From assembly GCF_021646545.1 (NCBI RefSeq), contig NZ_JAKIRP010000006.1, positions 124,001 to 188,000 on the forward strand: a stretch of 64,000 nucleotides of DNA, written 5' to 3'. This DNA is from Chitinophaga filiformis. Lineage in GTDB: Bacteria > Bacteroidota > Bacteroidia > Chitinophagales > Chitinophagaceae. Of the stretch, positions 35,190 to 44,382 are shown piece by piece (the first letter of the stretch is position 1; each line of letters begins with the position of its first letter). The translations under genes and the position numbers were made by a program. The notes under the pieces were generated by a model. It was not told the DNA's origin and ran no database searches. It saw nothing but the letters and a program-made list of their open reading frames with translations.

Positions 35190-36575
35190 TTAGGATATAT
35201 CCCAGATTTTTCCAATCCTAAGTTTTTTGATCCTCGAATTTAAGGTAGAAGCGTTCATTCCTAACAGCTCGGCAGCGCCGCCCTTACCAAATATTTTTCC
35301 ATTACACTTTTTTAATACATCCACGATATGGTCACGTTCATTCTCTTCCATCGTCTTAATTTTGTGCTCGTGTGAGCTTCCCGGCGGTGTATGCTGTAAG
35401 AGGTAAACTTCTTTAATGGTGTTCTCCTTGGCTAACAAAACGGAACGCTCAATAGTATGTTCAAGTTCACGAATGTTTCCCGGCCAGTCATGGGCCATCA
35501 AAGCTTCCAACACCTGGTCGGAAATTTTCGGAACAGCTTTACCCGCTTTAGCAGCATACAGTATAGCAAAATTGTGCACCAATACAGGAATATCTTCTTT
35601 CCGTTCCCTGAGCGGGGGAAGCGTTAATGGGAATACATTCAGCCGGTAATACAGGTCCATGCGGAATCTTCCTTCTGATACTTCCTTTAACAGGTTCTTA
35701 TTGGTAGCAGCAATAATGCGTATATCAACTGGCATAGCCCTGCTTCCGCCTATTCTTTCTATTTCTTTTTCCTGCAATGCCCGGAGAATTTTTGATTGCA
35801 GGTCGACGGGCAGTTCTCCAATCTCATCAAGGAACAATGTTCCCCCTGCAGCCTGTTCAAATTTACCGATCCTTTTTTCTATTGCACCGGTGAAAGATCC
35901 CTTTTCGTGGCCAAATAAAATTGATTCAATAAGCGATGACGGTAATGCGGCACAATTTACTTTAATAAGCGGGTGTGATCTTCTTGCTGATAGTTCATGG
36001 ATACATTCTGCTATTCTTTCTTTACCTGTTCCGCTTTCGCCTAAAATAAGCACTGATGTATCTACCGGTGCAACTATACACAGGTCGGCCAACACATTTA
36101 ACAGTTTTGGGCTTGAACCAAGTATACCTGTAAACACCTGGCTTTTTGATCCATTCTTTTTTTTATCATGGCCGGAATTCTTCCGGATCATCGATTCTGG
36201 GTTATTATCATGCAGGTACTGGGCAATCTCCAGCATCACCAATACATCTTTTTCCCGAAATGGCTTAACCAGGAACCCGTAGGGATGCGTTGCTTTGGCC
36301 GCTTCTAAAGTTTCTTTATTGGAGTTGGCAGATAAATAAACAAAAGCAATTTTTTTTGCTCTTAGTATTTTGGCCAGATCGATGCCCGTCTGGGGACCAG
36401 TCAAAAAAATATCCAGTAATACCAGGTCCGGTGCCTCGTTGTCCAATATTGCCAGCGCTGCCGGCACAGACCTGGCAATCCCACACACCGTGTAACCTGC
36501 ACGCTCAAGTATCATTTGCAGGTTGTTGGCTTCTATGAACTGGTCTTCTACTATTAATAATTTGGTTTTATTCAT
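35190..36575 (-). CDS. NtrC-type sigma-54-dependent response regulator
   Basis: A 461-residue activator with three domains. Receiver: residues 1-120, acidic E10-D11, phosphoacceptor D55, K104. AAA+ domain: about 145-385, Walker A G-E-S-G-T-G-K-E at 179-186, the sigma-54 contact loop as G-S-F-T-G-A at 226-231 (usual form GAFTGA), Walker B L-F-L-D-E at 247-251. Fis-type helix-turn-helix: about 420-457 (A-E-L-L-G-M-N-A-S-T-L-N). It should activate RpoN-dependent promoters when phosphorylated. The probable partner kinase is encoded two genes upstream on the same strand. Confidence 0.95.
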   Translation of the reverse strand: MNKTKLLIVEDQFIEANNLQMILERAGYTVCGIARSVPAALAILDNEAPDLVLLDIFLTGPQTGIDLAKILRAKKIAFVYLSANSNKETLEAAKATHPYGFLVKPFREKDVLVMLEIAQYLHDNNPESMIRKNSGHDKKKNGSKSQVFTGILGSSPKLLNVLADLCIVAPVDTSVLILGESGTGKERIAECIHELSARRSHPLIKVNCAALPSSLIESILFGHEKGSFTGAIEKRIGKFEQAAGGTLFLDEIGELPVDLQSKILRALQEKEIERIGGSRAMPVDIRIIAATNKNLLKEVSEGRFRMDLYYRLNVFPLTLPPLRERKEDIPVLVHNFAILYAAKAGKAVPKISDQVLEALMAHDWPGNIRELEHTIERSVLLAKENTIKEVYLLQHTPPGSSHEHKIKTMEENERDHIVDVLKKCNGKIFGKGGAAELLGMNASTLNSRIKKLRIGKIWDIS

Positions 36576-36648
36576 TGCTTATTCGCTTTCAGAAAAATAT
36601 TCATGGCCGGTAACATATGACCTTACCTTAATCTTGGTAGCAAATAGG

Positions 36649-37530
36649 TCAATTCACCAGTTGGAAGGCATCAAGTTCTTTTTTAAAGTTTGTAAAATTC
36701 ATTCCGCTATTGGATTTAAAGAATTTACTGAAATGTGCACTATCGTCAAATCCCAGGCTATAAGCAATTTGTTTCATACTTACACCGGATGTTATCGCCT
36801 GCTTTTTAGCTTCCTGGATGATACATTGCTGAATAATCTGGCTGGCCGTAAACCCTGAAACCTTTTTTACTACTTTATTAAGATAACTGCGGGTAACACA
36901 TAGTTCGTCGGCGTACTCTGTTACCATTTTCTTTTTAATGTAATGAATATTTACCAACTGCATAAAGGTTTTCACGATCTGTACTTCATGCGACCTGACG
37001 TTGATCTCCCGCGCGATAACATTCACTTTTGATAAATATAGTAGAAATGTTCTGAAAAAAACCTGTAACATTTCCAATTGCAAATAATGTTCTGTATTCA
37101 TTTCACGCACCATTTTCTGAAATATCTCTTCTATCTCACAGCAGCCGGAAAGATCGATCTGCATGATCATAGGGTTACCGAAAACCTTACATTGCTGCAG
37201 CATGTTTACGAACGTCAACTGGCTATCAGACGCTCCAAACAGATCCTGGGATACAGACAAATAAAAGCCCGTTGCCTTTTCATCCAGTTCTATCATCCTT
37301 ACCTGTCCCGGGCTTATCATATATACATGCGCTATATCGAGATCATTCCTGTTGCGGTTGACAGTTAAATTACCCGATCCCTGTTGCAGGTAGATAATTT
37401 CATAATGTTTTGCAGAACCGGCAACCTGTGATAAAAGGCCCTGCTCTTTTATTACCTGCAGTGTTGATATCTCTATATGATCTTTGATGGATAAAGGCGG
37501 GTTACTTGTTACTAATACATCTTTTTGCAT
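36649..37530 (-). CDS. AraC-family transcriptional regulator
   Basis: A 293-residue regulator. The N-terminal half is a cupin-type ligand domain (I-I-Y-L-Q-Q-G-S-G, Y-M-I-S-P-G-Q-V). The last 100 residues form the AraC double helix-turn-helix (L-C-V-T-R-S-Y-L-N-K-V-V-K-K and I-A-Y-S-L-G-F-D-D-S-A-H-F-S-K-F-F-K), the second with the standard signature. It lies between the histidine kinase and the NtrC-type gene, all on the minus strand, with gaps of 183 and 73 bp. Confidence 0.93.
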   Translation of the reverse strand: MQKDVLVTSNPPLSIKDHIEISTLQVIKEQGLLSQVAGSAKHYEIIYLQQGSGNLTVNRNRNDLDIAHVYMISPGQVRMIELDEKATGFYLSVSQDLFGASDSQLTFVNMLQQCKVFGNPMIMQIDLSGCCEIEEIFQKMVREMNTEHYLQLEMLQVFFRTFLLYLSKVNVIAREINVRSHEVQIVKTFMQLVNIHYIKKKMVTEYADELCVTRSYLNKVVKKVSGFTASQIIQQCIIQEAKKQAITSGVSMKQIAYSLGFDDSAHFSKFFKSNSGMNFTNFKKELDAFQLVN

Positions 37531-37713
37531 GGGTGAAAAGTTTTGGTTGAATAATATTCTTCAACCTGCAGGATTTCAATTTGCATGCCTAAGCTTATCA
37601 ACTTGAATATCAATGTATTTTAGTATTTCTAAAACGATCTGTTTTTGCATATTTAATAATTTGGCGAAATATCGTTATTCCCGTTTGCATCATTTACAAC
37701 CAGTAAACATCAA

Positions 37714-39975
37714 TTAACGGATCATTTTATTAGCCATGTGCAATGTCTCTACAGGCAGAAAATTGATGGTGATCATCGTACCATTTTCTGATCTAATGGC
37801 AAAATCACCCATGATATCACCTGTAAGCCCTTTCATTAATTTCAAACCGAGACTGAACGGATTTCCGTTAGCAATATTTTCGGGGAAGCCAATACCATTA
37901 TCCTGTATTGTCAAACAAAGCCGGCCCGCTTCATCCATTTGCAAATTAACGCTGATGATGCGATCAGTTGCTGAATCTGGGAATGCATGTTTGATAGCAT
38001 TGGTAATAGCCTCATTTAGTATCAGGCCAAGTGGAATAGCCTGGGATACATCCAGTTTAACTGGGCTCAATTGAAGCTTGAAATAGATATTCTCATTACC
38101 GATACCCTCCCGGAGATGTTCTACTAATTCTTTCAGGTAAGTATCTATCTGGATAGAAGCAATATTTTCAGACTGGTAAAGCTTTTGGTGTACTAGCGAC
38201 ATAGCATATACCCGGTTACGGCTATCCTGATTAGCCTGTAGTGCTTTGTTGTCGAGGTAAACAGATTGTGACTCCAGCAAGCTTACCACTGTCTGCAAAT
38301 TGTTCTTAACCCGGTGATGTACTTCCTTCAATAACCAGTCCTTTTCCTCGAGTAAACCTTCTTTTTCCTGCACCAGGTGCTGCAGTACTTCATTCTTTTT
38401 ACCTATGATTTTGGTTGCCGCCTGTTTTGATCTGAACTGCCTGTAAAGGAGCACTACAATCAAAGCCAGTAAGAACACAAAGCCAAACGTAATATTCCTG
38501 GTAAAGTTAGCACTCTCCAGCCGGGCTTTCCTGCTGGCATTGTCTGCCTGTAATTGCATAATACTTTGTTTACTGAGTAAAATATTTTTATCTTTCTCAG
38601 CAGCTTCGGCACTTAATGTCAACAGGCTATTTTCCTTGTCCTTGCTTTCTATCAGGAATTTTAAACGGCTTTCTTCATATTCCTTGAACTGCAGTGCCTG
38701 TCTATTCTCCAGCAACAATATGGTTTGCTGCTTTAATTTAACGTCCTGCATAATTTTCTCTGTTTTATATTGCAGTTGCAGTTCTTCTATCTGTCTGAAT
38801 CTTGACAGCGCATTTAGTGAGTCAGTTATCGATTTATTTTTTTGTAAATGCAGCATGGCCGATTGAAAATCGCCCCGGGCTGAATCAATTTTAAACGCCA
38901 GCAAATGAACATCTGCAATGCCTCCTGCTGTTGAAAATGCAGATGGCTGTAACAACTTATCTATATATTCACCGGCAGTTTTCCAGTCTCCGACTGCAAA
39001 ATATGTGTCAGCCATGCTTTTATAGCTGCCGTTCCTGAAAACTTTTTGTCGGGCGTTCGAGATGGTGCTATCCCTGCTTAGTTCAAGGGCTTGTAACAAG
39101 CTTATTTTTGCAGGGCCATATTCTTTGAGACTAACATATATCTTACCTTGTATTAATGCAGCCCAAGCCCGCGAATACGCAGATTCCGGCGGGTGACGAA
39201 ACAATGCTTCCTGTATTATAGGTAAAGCATCCTTTGCCCTATCCATATTCAGCATCGTATTCGTCCTGTAATTAAGAAAATACCAATAGTAATCAAAATC
39301 GGATTTTTGTTCAGCTTCTTTCAGGGCGAGATCTATAAGTTCCAGGCTTTTATCGTATTCTCCAAGCACAGAATACAAATTGCCAAGTGCAATATAAATA
39401 TCCATAGAATATGGATCATAGCCTGGGCGTTCAAGGTAACGGAGTGCATCCAGTCCATACTGTATGGCTCTGTTATAATATCCTTTTTGCGTGGTTAACC
39501 TCATCATATTATAATAGGCAAAGCCCACATTTTCTGATCTAAGCTGTTTGCCTAAATTGATCACCTGGAGAAAATGCCTTTCCGATTCATCTATTTTATC
39601 TTCCATCAGGTAAACAAATGCGAGTTGATTATTCGCATTAATCTGGCGCTCACGGTCGTTCATGTCAACACTGATATCAAGAGAAGCCAATGCATAGTCC
39701 CTGGCTTTTTGAAAGTTCTTTGGCTCAAATCTCCCGTCATTATAATAGCGGCTGATATTCCTGGCAATTTCAGCTTTCAGTGAATCGGTTGACGACTCAA
39801 ACATTTGCTCCATCTCTTTAATCTTTCCAGCATCAAAAAGTTTATTCAGCCTGTCTATGTTGACTCGGTAAAACGCGGGAAGGGCACCAAGTTGTTTTCT
39901 GTTTTCAGCAGTTAACCGTCGCTGGGCACTGGCACCAATCGCACAAAAAAATAAGATCCCAATAATAAGTCTCAT
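37714..39975 (-). CDS. TPR sensor histidine kinase (HisKA_2 type)
   Basis: Starting at the ATG at 39975 (753 residues), the protein opens with a clean signal peptide (ending A-S-A-Q-R); a longer frame to 40005 adds ten residues before it. Residues about 30-380 are TPR-like helix pairs (periplasmic), then a coiled coil, one TM helix (about 490-510) and a cytoplasmic kinase. The H-box is E-V-H-H-R-V-K-N-N-L-Q (His about 553), the N-box N-E-A-I-T-N-A-I-K-H-A and the G1 box D-N-G-I-G-F, as in HisKA_2/HWE-like kinases. It probably phosphorylates the NtrC-type regulator at 35190. The TPR region probably senses a periplasmic partner. Confidence 0.93.
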   Translation of the reverse strand: MRLIIGILFFCAIGASAQRRLTAENRKQLGALPAFYRVNIDRLNKLFDAGKIKEMEQMFESSTDSLKAEIARNISRYYNDGRFEPKNFQKARDYALASLDISVDMNDRERQINANNQLAFVYLMEDKIDESERHFLQVINLGKQLRSENVGFAYYNMMRLTTQKGYYNRAIQYGLDALRYLERPGYDPYSMDIYIALGNLYSVLGEYDKSLELIDLALKEAEQKSDFDYYWYFLNYRTNTMLNMDRAKDALPIIQEALFRHPPESAYSRAWAALIQGKIYVSLKEYGPAKISLLQALELSRDSTISNARQKVFRNGSYKSMADTYFAVGDWKTAGEYIDKLLQPSAFSTAGGIADVHLLAFKIDSARGDFQSAMLHLQKNKSITDSLNALSRFRQIEELQLQYKTEKIMQDVKLKQQTILLLENRQALQFKEYEESRLKFLIESKDKENSLLTLSAEAAEKDKNILLSKQSIMQLQADNASRKARLESANFTRNITFGFVFLLALIVVLLYRQFRSKQAATKIIGKKNEVLQHLVQEKEGLLEEKDWLLKEVHHRVKNNLQTVVSLLESQSVYLDNKALQANQDSRNRVYAMSLVHQKLYQSENIASIQIDTYLKELVEHLREGIGNENIYFKLQLSPVKLDVSQAIPLGLILNEAITNAIKHAFPDSATDRIISVNLQMDEAGRLCLTIQDNGIGFPENIANGNPFSLGLKLMKGLTGDIMGDFAIRSENGTMITINFLPVETLHMANKMIR

Positions 39976-40089
39976 AAATAGATAGCGGTTAGAGGACTTA
40001 CACAATTTAGTTCAACAACTGGTATTGTTATGAAAAAATCAAAATGAACATTTGTACAAATAGTCTCCGTTCTTGGAATATTTGCTAAA

Positions 40090-40108
40090 CCAATCCGGTT
40101 CACGAAAG
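40090..40108 (+). repeat. Second copy of the tRNA-Arg 3' end (att site)
   Basis: Exact 19-bp copy of 31401-31419. It marks the likely right end of the first inserted element and the left end of the second. Confidence 0.8.
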
Positions 40109-40112
40109 AGAT

Positions 40113-40147
40113 AAAGACCCGCCACTTAGAGCGGGTCTTTCTTTTTT
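40113..40147 (+). terminator. Terminator directly after the second att site
   Basis: AAAGACCCGC (40113-40122) pairs with GCGGGTCTTT (40131-40140), followed by C and six Ts. Confidence 0.85.
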
Positions 40148-40222
40148 ACAATGTTTTACACTCCAAGCGAGGATCAGATTCCCTAAAAATTTGACTTGAT
40201 CCGATCAGTGGCCAATGGTTGG

Positions 40223-40578
40223 CTACAGGTTGAAGGCCAGGCGCTTCTGCAAGAGCGCCATGCTGGGCTCAAAATATTGAGCCAGTCTGTTGTTGATGCC
40301 TGCCAGGGATCTTACATTCTCTTTAAACATGGACTATATCTCTTCCATGGCAGCCTGATTACCACCCAATTCAATAATTGAATTTTCTTCCCCATTTGTT
40401 TTGTCCGGTTCCAGATCGCTGATATCATCCAATATCAGGGAGTTAACCTTTATATACGACCATGCTTTTATGATACGCTGTAGCAGTTATCAGGAGGGGT
40501 CCGGTCTGCAAAGAATGTAGCAATCTCATAGTCAATACCATATTCATCTGCCAATCTTCTCTTGGTGATAGGGCGCAT
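40223..40578 (-). pseudogene. Broken copy 1 of the 244-aa helical protein gene
   Basis: Compared with the intact gene at 44527-45261, the first 30 or so codons are kept (T-K-R, F-F-A-D-R-T-P-P-D-N). They are then joined out of frame to the region L-L-Q-R-I-I-K-A-W, deleting about 125 codons and creating an early stop. The 3' third is kept as homology only, including the region of the D-D-x-x-D motif. Confidence 0.8.
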
Positions 40579-40648
40579 GTTACGCAAATTTAATATTGCC
40601 GTAAAAAATACGATTCTTTTATTTTATATTAGACAAAACCTTTGAAAG

Positions 40649-41035
40649 ATGCAAACCCAAACCCATCAACGCCCCATTGCTCAAATAGGCGAGCACGTAG
40701 GTATCGAACTAGGTACCAAATTAGTAAAAGATTATTTTGATGCTTATCCTGAACAGGCCTATGGACATGTTATTGGTAGAGCTATTATGGACAAGATCCT
40801 GGCACAACCCGGTTGTGAAGGAGTTGTTGTTTATCCTGCTTTAAATGAAAATGGCAAAAAGACCCTGGTATATGCCGGTATTGATGCCAAAGGGAAAGCT
40901 ATCGTAAAAATACCGATGATACAATCTGACGGTGTTATTCATTTTGAAGATGGAATCATTGCCGACAGGGCAGTTCCTTCTGGCGATGACGAGGGAGTTG
41001 ATACCACCGATACTGACATTGTTCCTGAGTGGTAA
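40649..41035 (+). CDS. 128-aa protein of unknown function, copy 1
   Basis: A small acidic soluble protein without signal peptide or membrane segment; the family was not recognised. Residues 1-45 are probably helical (I-G-E-H-V-G-I-E-L-G-T-K-L-V-K-D-Y-F). The middle has Q-P-G-C-E-G-V-V-V-Y-P-A-L-N and K-T-L-V-Y-A-G-I-D-A-K-G-K, which look like beta strands around a single cysteine. The acidic tail ends P-E-W. It is one of three nearly identical intact copies. The 70-bp upstream region, shared with the divergent gene, is almost unchanged in all three, so its promoter is conserved. Confidence 0.85.
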   Translation: MQTQTHQRPIAQIGEHVGIELGTKLVKDYFDAYPEQAYGHVIGRAIMDKILAQPGCEGVVVYPALNENGKKTLVYAGIDAKGKAIVKIPMIQSDGVIHFEDGIIADRAVPSGDDEGVDTTDTDIVPEW

Positions 41036-41070
41036 CACCCATGTTTTGTTTTGTCAAGTAAAAAAATGAA

Positions 41071-41097
41071 GCTGCCAGGTCTTTTAGTCCTGGCAGC
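41071..41097 (+). terminator. Hairpin after 128-aa gene, copy 1
   Basis: GCTGCCAGG (41071-41079) pairs with CCTGGCAGC (41089-41097). The T tract seen in copies 2 and 3 is lost here, so termination may be weak. Confidence 0.6.
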
Positions 41098-41204
41098 GTT
41101 GTGAAAATAGGGTACTAACATTCAGCATAAAACAAATACGTCCGGGTAGTACGCCTGAAGGTATTTGTCTTGTTACTCCTTTTATCGAAGACAGAGGTAA
41201 GGTA

Positions 41205-41807
41205 TTAATCGATATATATGCTCGCAATTCCTTTTTCCAGGGCATGCTCCTTCACACCGGGAAGCTTAACACCCTCTGCACGGAAAACGGTTACGTCGGT
41301 CATACCTAACAGCCCCAGGAAGGCTTTCAGATATGGCGCTACAAAATCGTTCCCTTTTAAAGGGCCTTCGGAATAGATACCACCAGAAGACATGGCAATA
41401 TATACTTTCTTACCAGTGACCATTCCAACCGGACCATTCTCACTATAGCCGAAGGTAACACCAGCCCTTGTGATATGGTCGCCCCAGGCTCTTAAGGTGG
41501 TGGGAATTGTCAGATTGTAAAGCGGAGCTCCGATGACAATAATATCGGATGCCAATAATTGCTTCACTGCTTCGTTGGAATAGCGTATAGACTCCCTCCC
41601 TTCGTCGGTTAACTGGTCACCGGGCGTAAACATGGACTGTAGGATCACTGGGTTTAGATGCGGAATCTGCTGATCGTTCAGGTTCACTTCTTCAACAGTA
41701 CTGCCCGGGTACTTTTCAATCACTTTATTAACAATCGCATTGCTGAGTTTATAGCTATAAGATTCATTTCCCTGAATGCTCGAAATCAGATGAAGGATAC
41801 GTTTCAT
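41205..41807 (-). CDS. azoR: FMN-dependent NADH-azoreductase
   Basis: A 200-residue flavodoxin-fold quinone/azo reductase. The start at the ATG at 41807 (M-K-R-I-L-H-L-I-S-S) gives the canonical first strand and FMN phosphate loop; a frame extending to 41903 is not needed. The P-L-Y-N-L-T-I-P-T-T-L-R-A-W segment and the S-S-G-G-I-Y-S-E-G-P flavin loop are typical of AzoR. It reduces quinones and azo compounds with NADH in the cytoplasm. It is divergent from an HxlR regulator at 41973, the arrangement known for yodB/azoR1-type redox circuits. Confidence 0.93.
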   Translation of the reverse strand: MKRILHLISSIQGNESYSYKLSNAIVNKVIEKYPGSTVEEVNLNDQQIPHLNPVILQSMFTPGDQLTDEGRESIRYSNEAVKQLLASDIIVIGAPLYNLTIPTTLRAWGDHITRAGVTFGYSENGPVGMVTGKKVYIAMSSGGIYSEGPLKGNDFVAPYLKAFLGLLGMTDVTVFRAEGVKLPGVKEHALEKGIASIYID

Positions 41808-41943
41808 AAAACCTTGATTAATATTTATTAGTATTAGATATAGCAGAGTGCTGGCGCCGGCTTTGCCCGCTGCTGCTACTATCGGTGACAAAGGTACAGG
41901 CACCGGCTGCCGAAACCATCGTACTTACCCGTAGGAAAGCGCT

Positions 41944-41969
41944 CACTTTCAGGAAAGTGTGTAACTTTG
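41944..41969 (+). promoter_or_regulatory. Palindromic operator candidate and -7 element of hxlR (azoR divergent region)
   Basis: CACTTTC-AG-GAAAGTG (41944-41959) is a perfect 7-bp inverted repeat. It lies immediately before TAACTTTG (41962-41969), a full TAnnTTTG match. Repressor binding here would block the regulator's own promoter and possibly azoR. Confidence 0.5.
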
Positions 41970-41972
41970 AGT

Positions 41973-42359
41973 ATGGAAATAATGGTTCATGAAATAGAGA
42001 CAATTCCGACCAAGCAGGAATGTGACAGTTGGCTTAACTATGTGGTGGATGCGCTATATGTACTTGGCGGCAAGTGGAAATTACCGCTGATATTAAGCCT
42101 TGTACAATCTCCTAAAAGGTTCAATGAAATTCAGCATGAGTTGAGCGGCATCTCCCCGAAGATCCTGGCAAAAGAATTAAAAGACCTGGAGCTAAATGAA
42201 TTTATCATACGTAAAGTATATGCCGGCACGCCTGCAATCATCGTTTATGAGGCGACTCCTCATAGCCTGACCCTGAAAAATGTATTGCGCGAGTTGGGTC
42301 TGTGGGGTAAGCAGCACAGGGAAATAATCAGGAAGAGTATGAAGCGGCAAGCGCCTTAA
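41973..42359 (+). CDS. HxlR-family regulator next to azoR
   Basis: A 128-residue winged-helix regulator with the G-G-K-W-K-L-P-L-I-L signature, R-F-N-E-I-Q and K-I-L-A-K-E-L-K-D-L-E. Cys17 (K-Q-E-C-D-S-W) is at the position of the redox-active cysteine of YodB/QsrR-type proteins. The start is ATG 41973 or 41982; an upstream TTG at 41967 lies inside the -7 element and is unlikely. It probably represses azoR and itself, with quinones or other electrophiles as inducers (inference from the family and the arrangement). Confidence 0.92.
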   Translation: MEIMVHEIETIPTKQECDSWLNYVVDALYVLGGKWKLPLILSLVQSPKRFNEIQHELSGISPKILAKELKDLELNEFIIRKVYAGTPAIIVYEATPHSLTLKNVLRELGLWGKQHREIIRKSMKRQAP

Positions 42360-42361
42360 AT

Positions 42362-42663
42362 TCAACTGATGCCAATGTACCGGATGTCGCATAAAGTAAA
42401 GAAAAAGGCATCCGCCCGGTTTAGCGCCTTTACAGACGATCCCAGTGCATATTGCAAAGGCTTCCCGTTGTTCAAATGCAGGAGCAGATCGCTGAAAAAA
42501 ATGCTGTTTGCCACAGTTGGCGTGTATAATGTCTTACAGGCATCAATAAAATCTTCGTAGCCGATCTGCTTTGCCTCATACTTTGCCATCAGGTCAAATC
42601 CATCTTCCATTAGCCAGTCAATACCCTATTCATCGCCAGTCTTCTTTTGGTGATAGGGAGTAT
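42362..42663 (-). pseudogene. Broken copy 2 of the 244-aa helical protein gene
   Basis: Homology to 44527-45261 begins at an ATA in place of the ATG (42661-42663). A 1-nt deletion and loss of about 55 codons follow, then the middle part (M-A-K-Y-E-A-K-Q-I-G-Y to T-L-C-D-I) is intact. The C-terminal 90 residues are missing, cut close to the stop of the HxlR gene. The parts lost differ from those lost in copy 1. Confidence 0.8.
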
Positions 42664-42733
42664 GTTACGCAAACATAATATTGCCGTAAAAAATACGATT
42701 CTTTTATTTTATATTAGACAAAACCTTTGAAAG

Positions 42734-43120
42734 ATGCAAACCCAAACCCATCAACGCCCCATTGCTCAAATAGGCGAGCACGTAGGTATCGAACTAGGTA
42801 CCAAATTAGTAAAAGATTATTTTGATGCTTATCCCGAACAGGCCTATGGACATGTTATTGGCAGAGATATTTTGGACAAGATCCTGGCACAACCCGGTTG
42901 TGAAGGAGTTGTTGTTTATCCTGCTTTAAATGAAAATGGCAAAAAGACCCTGGTTTATGCCGGTATTGATGCCAAAGGGAAAGCTATCGTAAAAATACCA
43001 ATGATACAATCGGACGGCGCTATTCATTTTGAAGATGGAATCATTGCCGACAGGTCCATTCCTTCTAACCCTGACGAGGGAGTAGATACCACCGATACTG
43101 AGATCATTCCTGAGTGGTAA
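42734..43120 (+). CDS. 128-aa protein of unknown function, copy 2
   Basis: Nearly identical to copy 1. The differences are conservative: R-D-I-L-D-K in place of R-A-I-M-D-K, and small changes in the acidic tail (S-N-P-D-E-G, T-E-I-I-P-E-W). Intact, with the same promoter region and a terminator hairpin that keeps its T tract. Function unknown. Confidence 0.85.
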   Translation: MQTQTHQRPIAQIGEHVGIELGTKLVKDYFDAYPEQAYGHVIGRDILDKILAQPGCEGVVVYPALNENGKKTLVYAGIDAKGKAIVKIPMIQSDGAIHFEDGIIADRSIPSNPDEGVDTTDTEIIPEW

Positions 43121-43150
43121 TACCCATATTTTGTTTTATCAGATAAAAAT

Positions 43151-43187
43151 AAAGCTGCCAGGACTAAAAGACCTGGCAGCTTTTTGA
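43151..43187 (+). terminator. Terminator after 128-aa gene, copy 2
   Basis: AAAGCTGCCAGG (43151-43162) pairs with CCTGGCAGCTTT (43172-43183), followed by Ts. Confidence 0.8.
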
Positions 43188-43519
43188 CAAGGAGCTAACC
43201 TCTTCCAACCAATAGCCGACCTATCTCCTTCTTACCTGCCCTGGCCGTGTATGTACAAGGTCTTTTCTATAGTTCTATACGATGTTTGATTCTTGACAGT
43301 CAACTTATATTCTTACGACGCGACATTCCGACTGAATGTAACAACTGTTTCAATTGTCAATAAAATTTTAAAAGCACGTGCAACTGATGACATTGTTAAT
43401 GAAAATTAAATATCCACAGAAGTTATTGTGCTAGCATGTTTCATCAGCCGTACACACTCGGAAAAAACTAAATTGTAATATATTTGGCGATTTATTACTC
43501 ATTATACTAATTATTGGCA
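43188..43519. other. Gene-free stretch
   Basis: About 330 bases. The first 140 are the repeated flank shared with copy 3; the rest is AT-rich and must hold the promoter of the lipoprotein gene. Confidence 0.45.
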
Positions 43520-44110
43520 ATGATAAAATCCACTGGCTTTTTAGTCCTTGTTTTAGTTCTAATGTCGTGTCAGCAAAAGGAGTCTGATAGTGGCAGTCAA
43601 CCAATTGCTCAAAACGATAGCACTGCGGCCTATTCGAATAGTGGAGACATGCAGTTTTTCTCTGTTCCTTTCAATAGAAAAATGCAAGACAAGCTTTCAT
43701 TATCTTTTGGTTGGGAGCCTTCTTTCGGAACCGCTTTTGTGGTAAATCTTTATAATACCGGAACCGAAGTACAGGGAGTCGCATATGAGGTGAGCCCCGA
43801 AGACCGGGGAAGTATTGCCGGGTTTAATTCTAAAGTGCAAAAGGTATTGCCCTTCGAAGGCTATAGTTTTACCATTGACCTAAATCGATGGAATGCATTG
43901 GTAGAGAAGGTGGAGAATATTCTGAGCCGATCATCTTCCAGTACTGACAAAAGCAACAGGTGTTTTGATGGAACCCATTACTACCTTGAATACGGGGACA
44001 AACAGGTTGCAGGTCACAACTGTGAGCAAGATACTATTGCGGCGTTGTCAAAATACATTGAGCAGGAAATATTAACGCCTGTTCATGAACTTAGAAAAGC
44101 TGAGAAGTAA
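43520..44110 (+). CDS. Hypothetical lipoprotein
   Basis: A 196-residue protein starting at the ATG at 43520 (a TTG two codons earlier is possible). The lipobox is L-V-L-M-S-C (Cys17), followed by a Ser/Asp/Gln-rich linker. The rest is of mixed composition with two cysteines (about 152 and 168: R-C-F-D-G-T-H-Y-Y and H-N-C-E-Q) that could form a disulphide. No family was recognised. It lies between module copies 2 and 3 inside the accessory DNA. Confidence 0.65.
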   Translation: MIKSTGFLVLVLVLMSCQQKESDSGSQPIAQNDSTAAYSNSGDMQFFSVPFNRKMQDKLSLSFGWEPSFGTAFVVNLYNTGTEVQGVAYEVSPEDRGSIAGFNSKVQKVLPFEGYSFTIDLNRWNALVEKVENILSRSSSSTDKSNRCFDGTHYYLEYGDKQVAGHNCEQDTIAALSKYIEQEILTPVHELRKAEK

Positions 44111-44278
44111 TATAAAAGGCCGGGAAAATGTGAAGTGGCTCTAAAAAGTTAGACACTTTTAGGGGCATTTTTATGGATAAAGTCTCCCTGCTTTAGTACG
44201 CCGGGTTATACAATGAATTTTTTAACAAACACTCGAAAGACAAGATTGCCTAATACATTCGTAGTAGCTCCTTAATCA

Positions 44279-44371
44279 TTACAAGGCACACTATTTGATC
44301 GCGATGCCAAACGGATGGCAAAGATAATGCACGACAACCGCAAACACTTAAATGCCAAATACTTGCATTAA
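44279..44371 (+). pseudogene. Possible C-terminal gene remnant
   Basis: An open stretch after a TAA encodes a basic, protein-like peptide of about 30 residues (L-F-D-R-D-A-K-R-M-A-K-I-M-H-D-N-R-K) ending in TAA just before the third att copy. It has no start codon of its own. It may be the tail of a lost mobile-element gene. A short CTAAAAAGT inverted repeat near 44140 also looks transposon-like. Confidence 0.25.
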
Positions 44372-44382
44372 TTTATACTGAA

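Larger units (their letters stand above)
40088..41097. repeat. Module copy 1 (att, terminator, broken 244-aa gene, 128-aa gene)
   Basis: Matches copy 3 (44381-45919) from the att repeat through the 3' hairpin of the 128-aa gene, apart from different terminators after the att site, a roughly 30-bp insertion near 40180 and a large internal deletion in the divergent gene. Confidence 0.8.
42385..43325. repeat. Module copy 2
   Basis: Shares the divergent gene remnant, promoter region, 128-aa gene and terminator with copies 1 and 3. It also shares about 140 bp beyond the terminator with copy 3 (to about 45919). No att site precedes it. Confidence 0.8.

Noticed and set aside
44140..44170. CTAAAAAGT inverted repeat as an insertion-sequence end
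   Set aside because: Only one end is visible and there is no transposase, so no element can be delimited.
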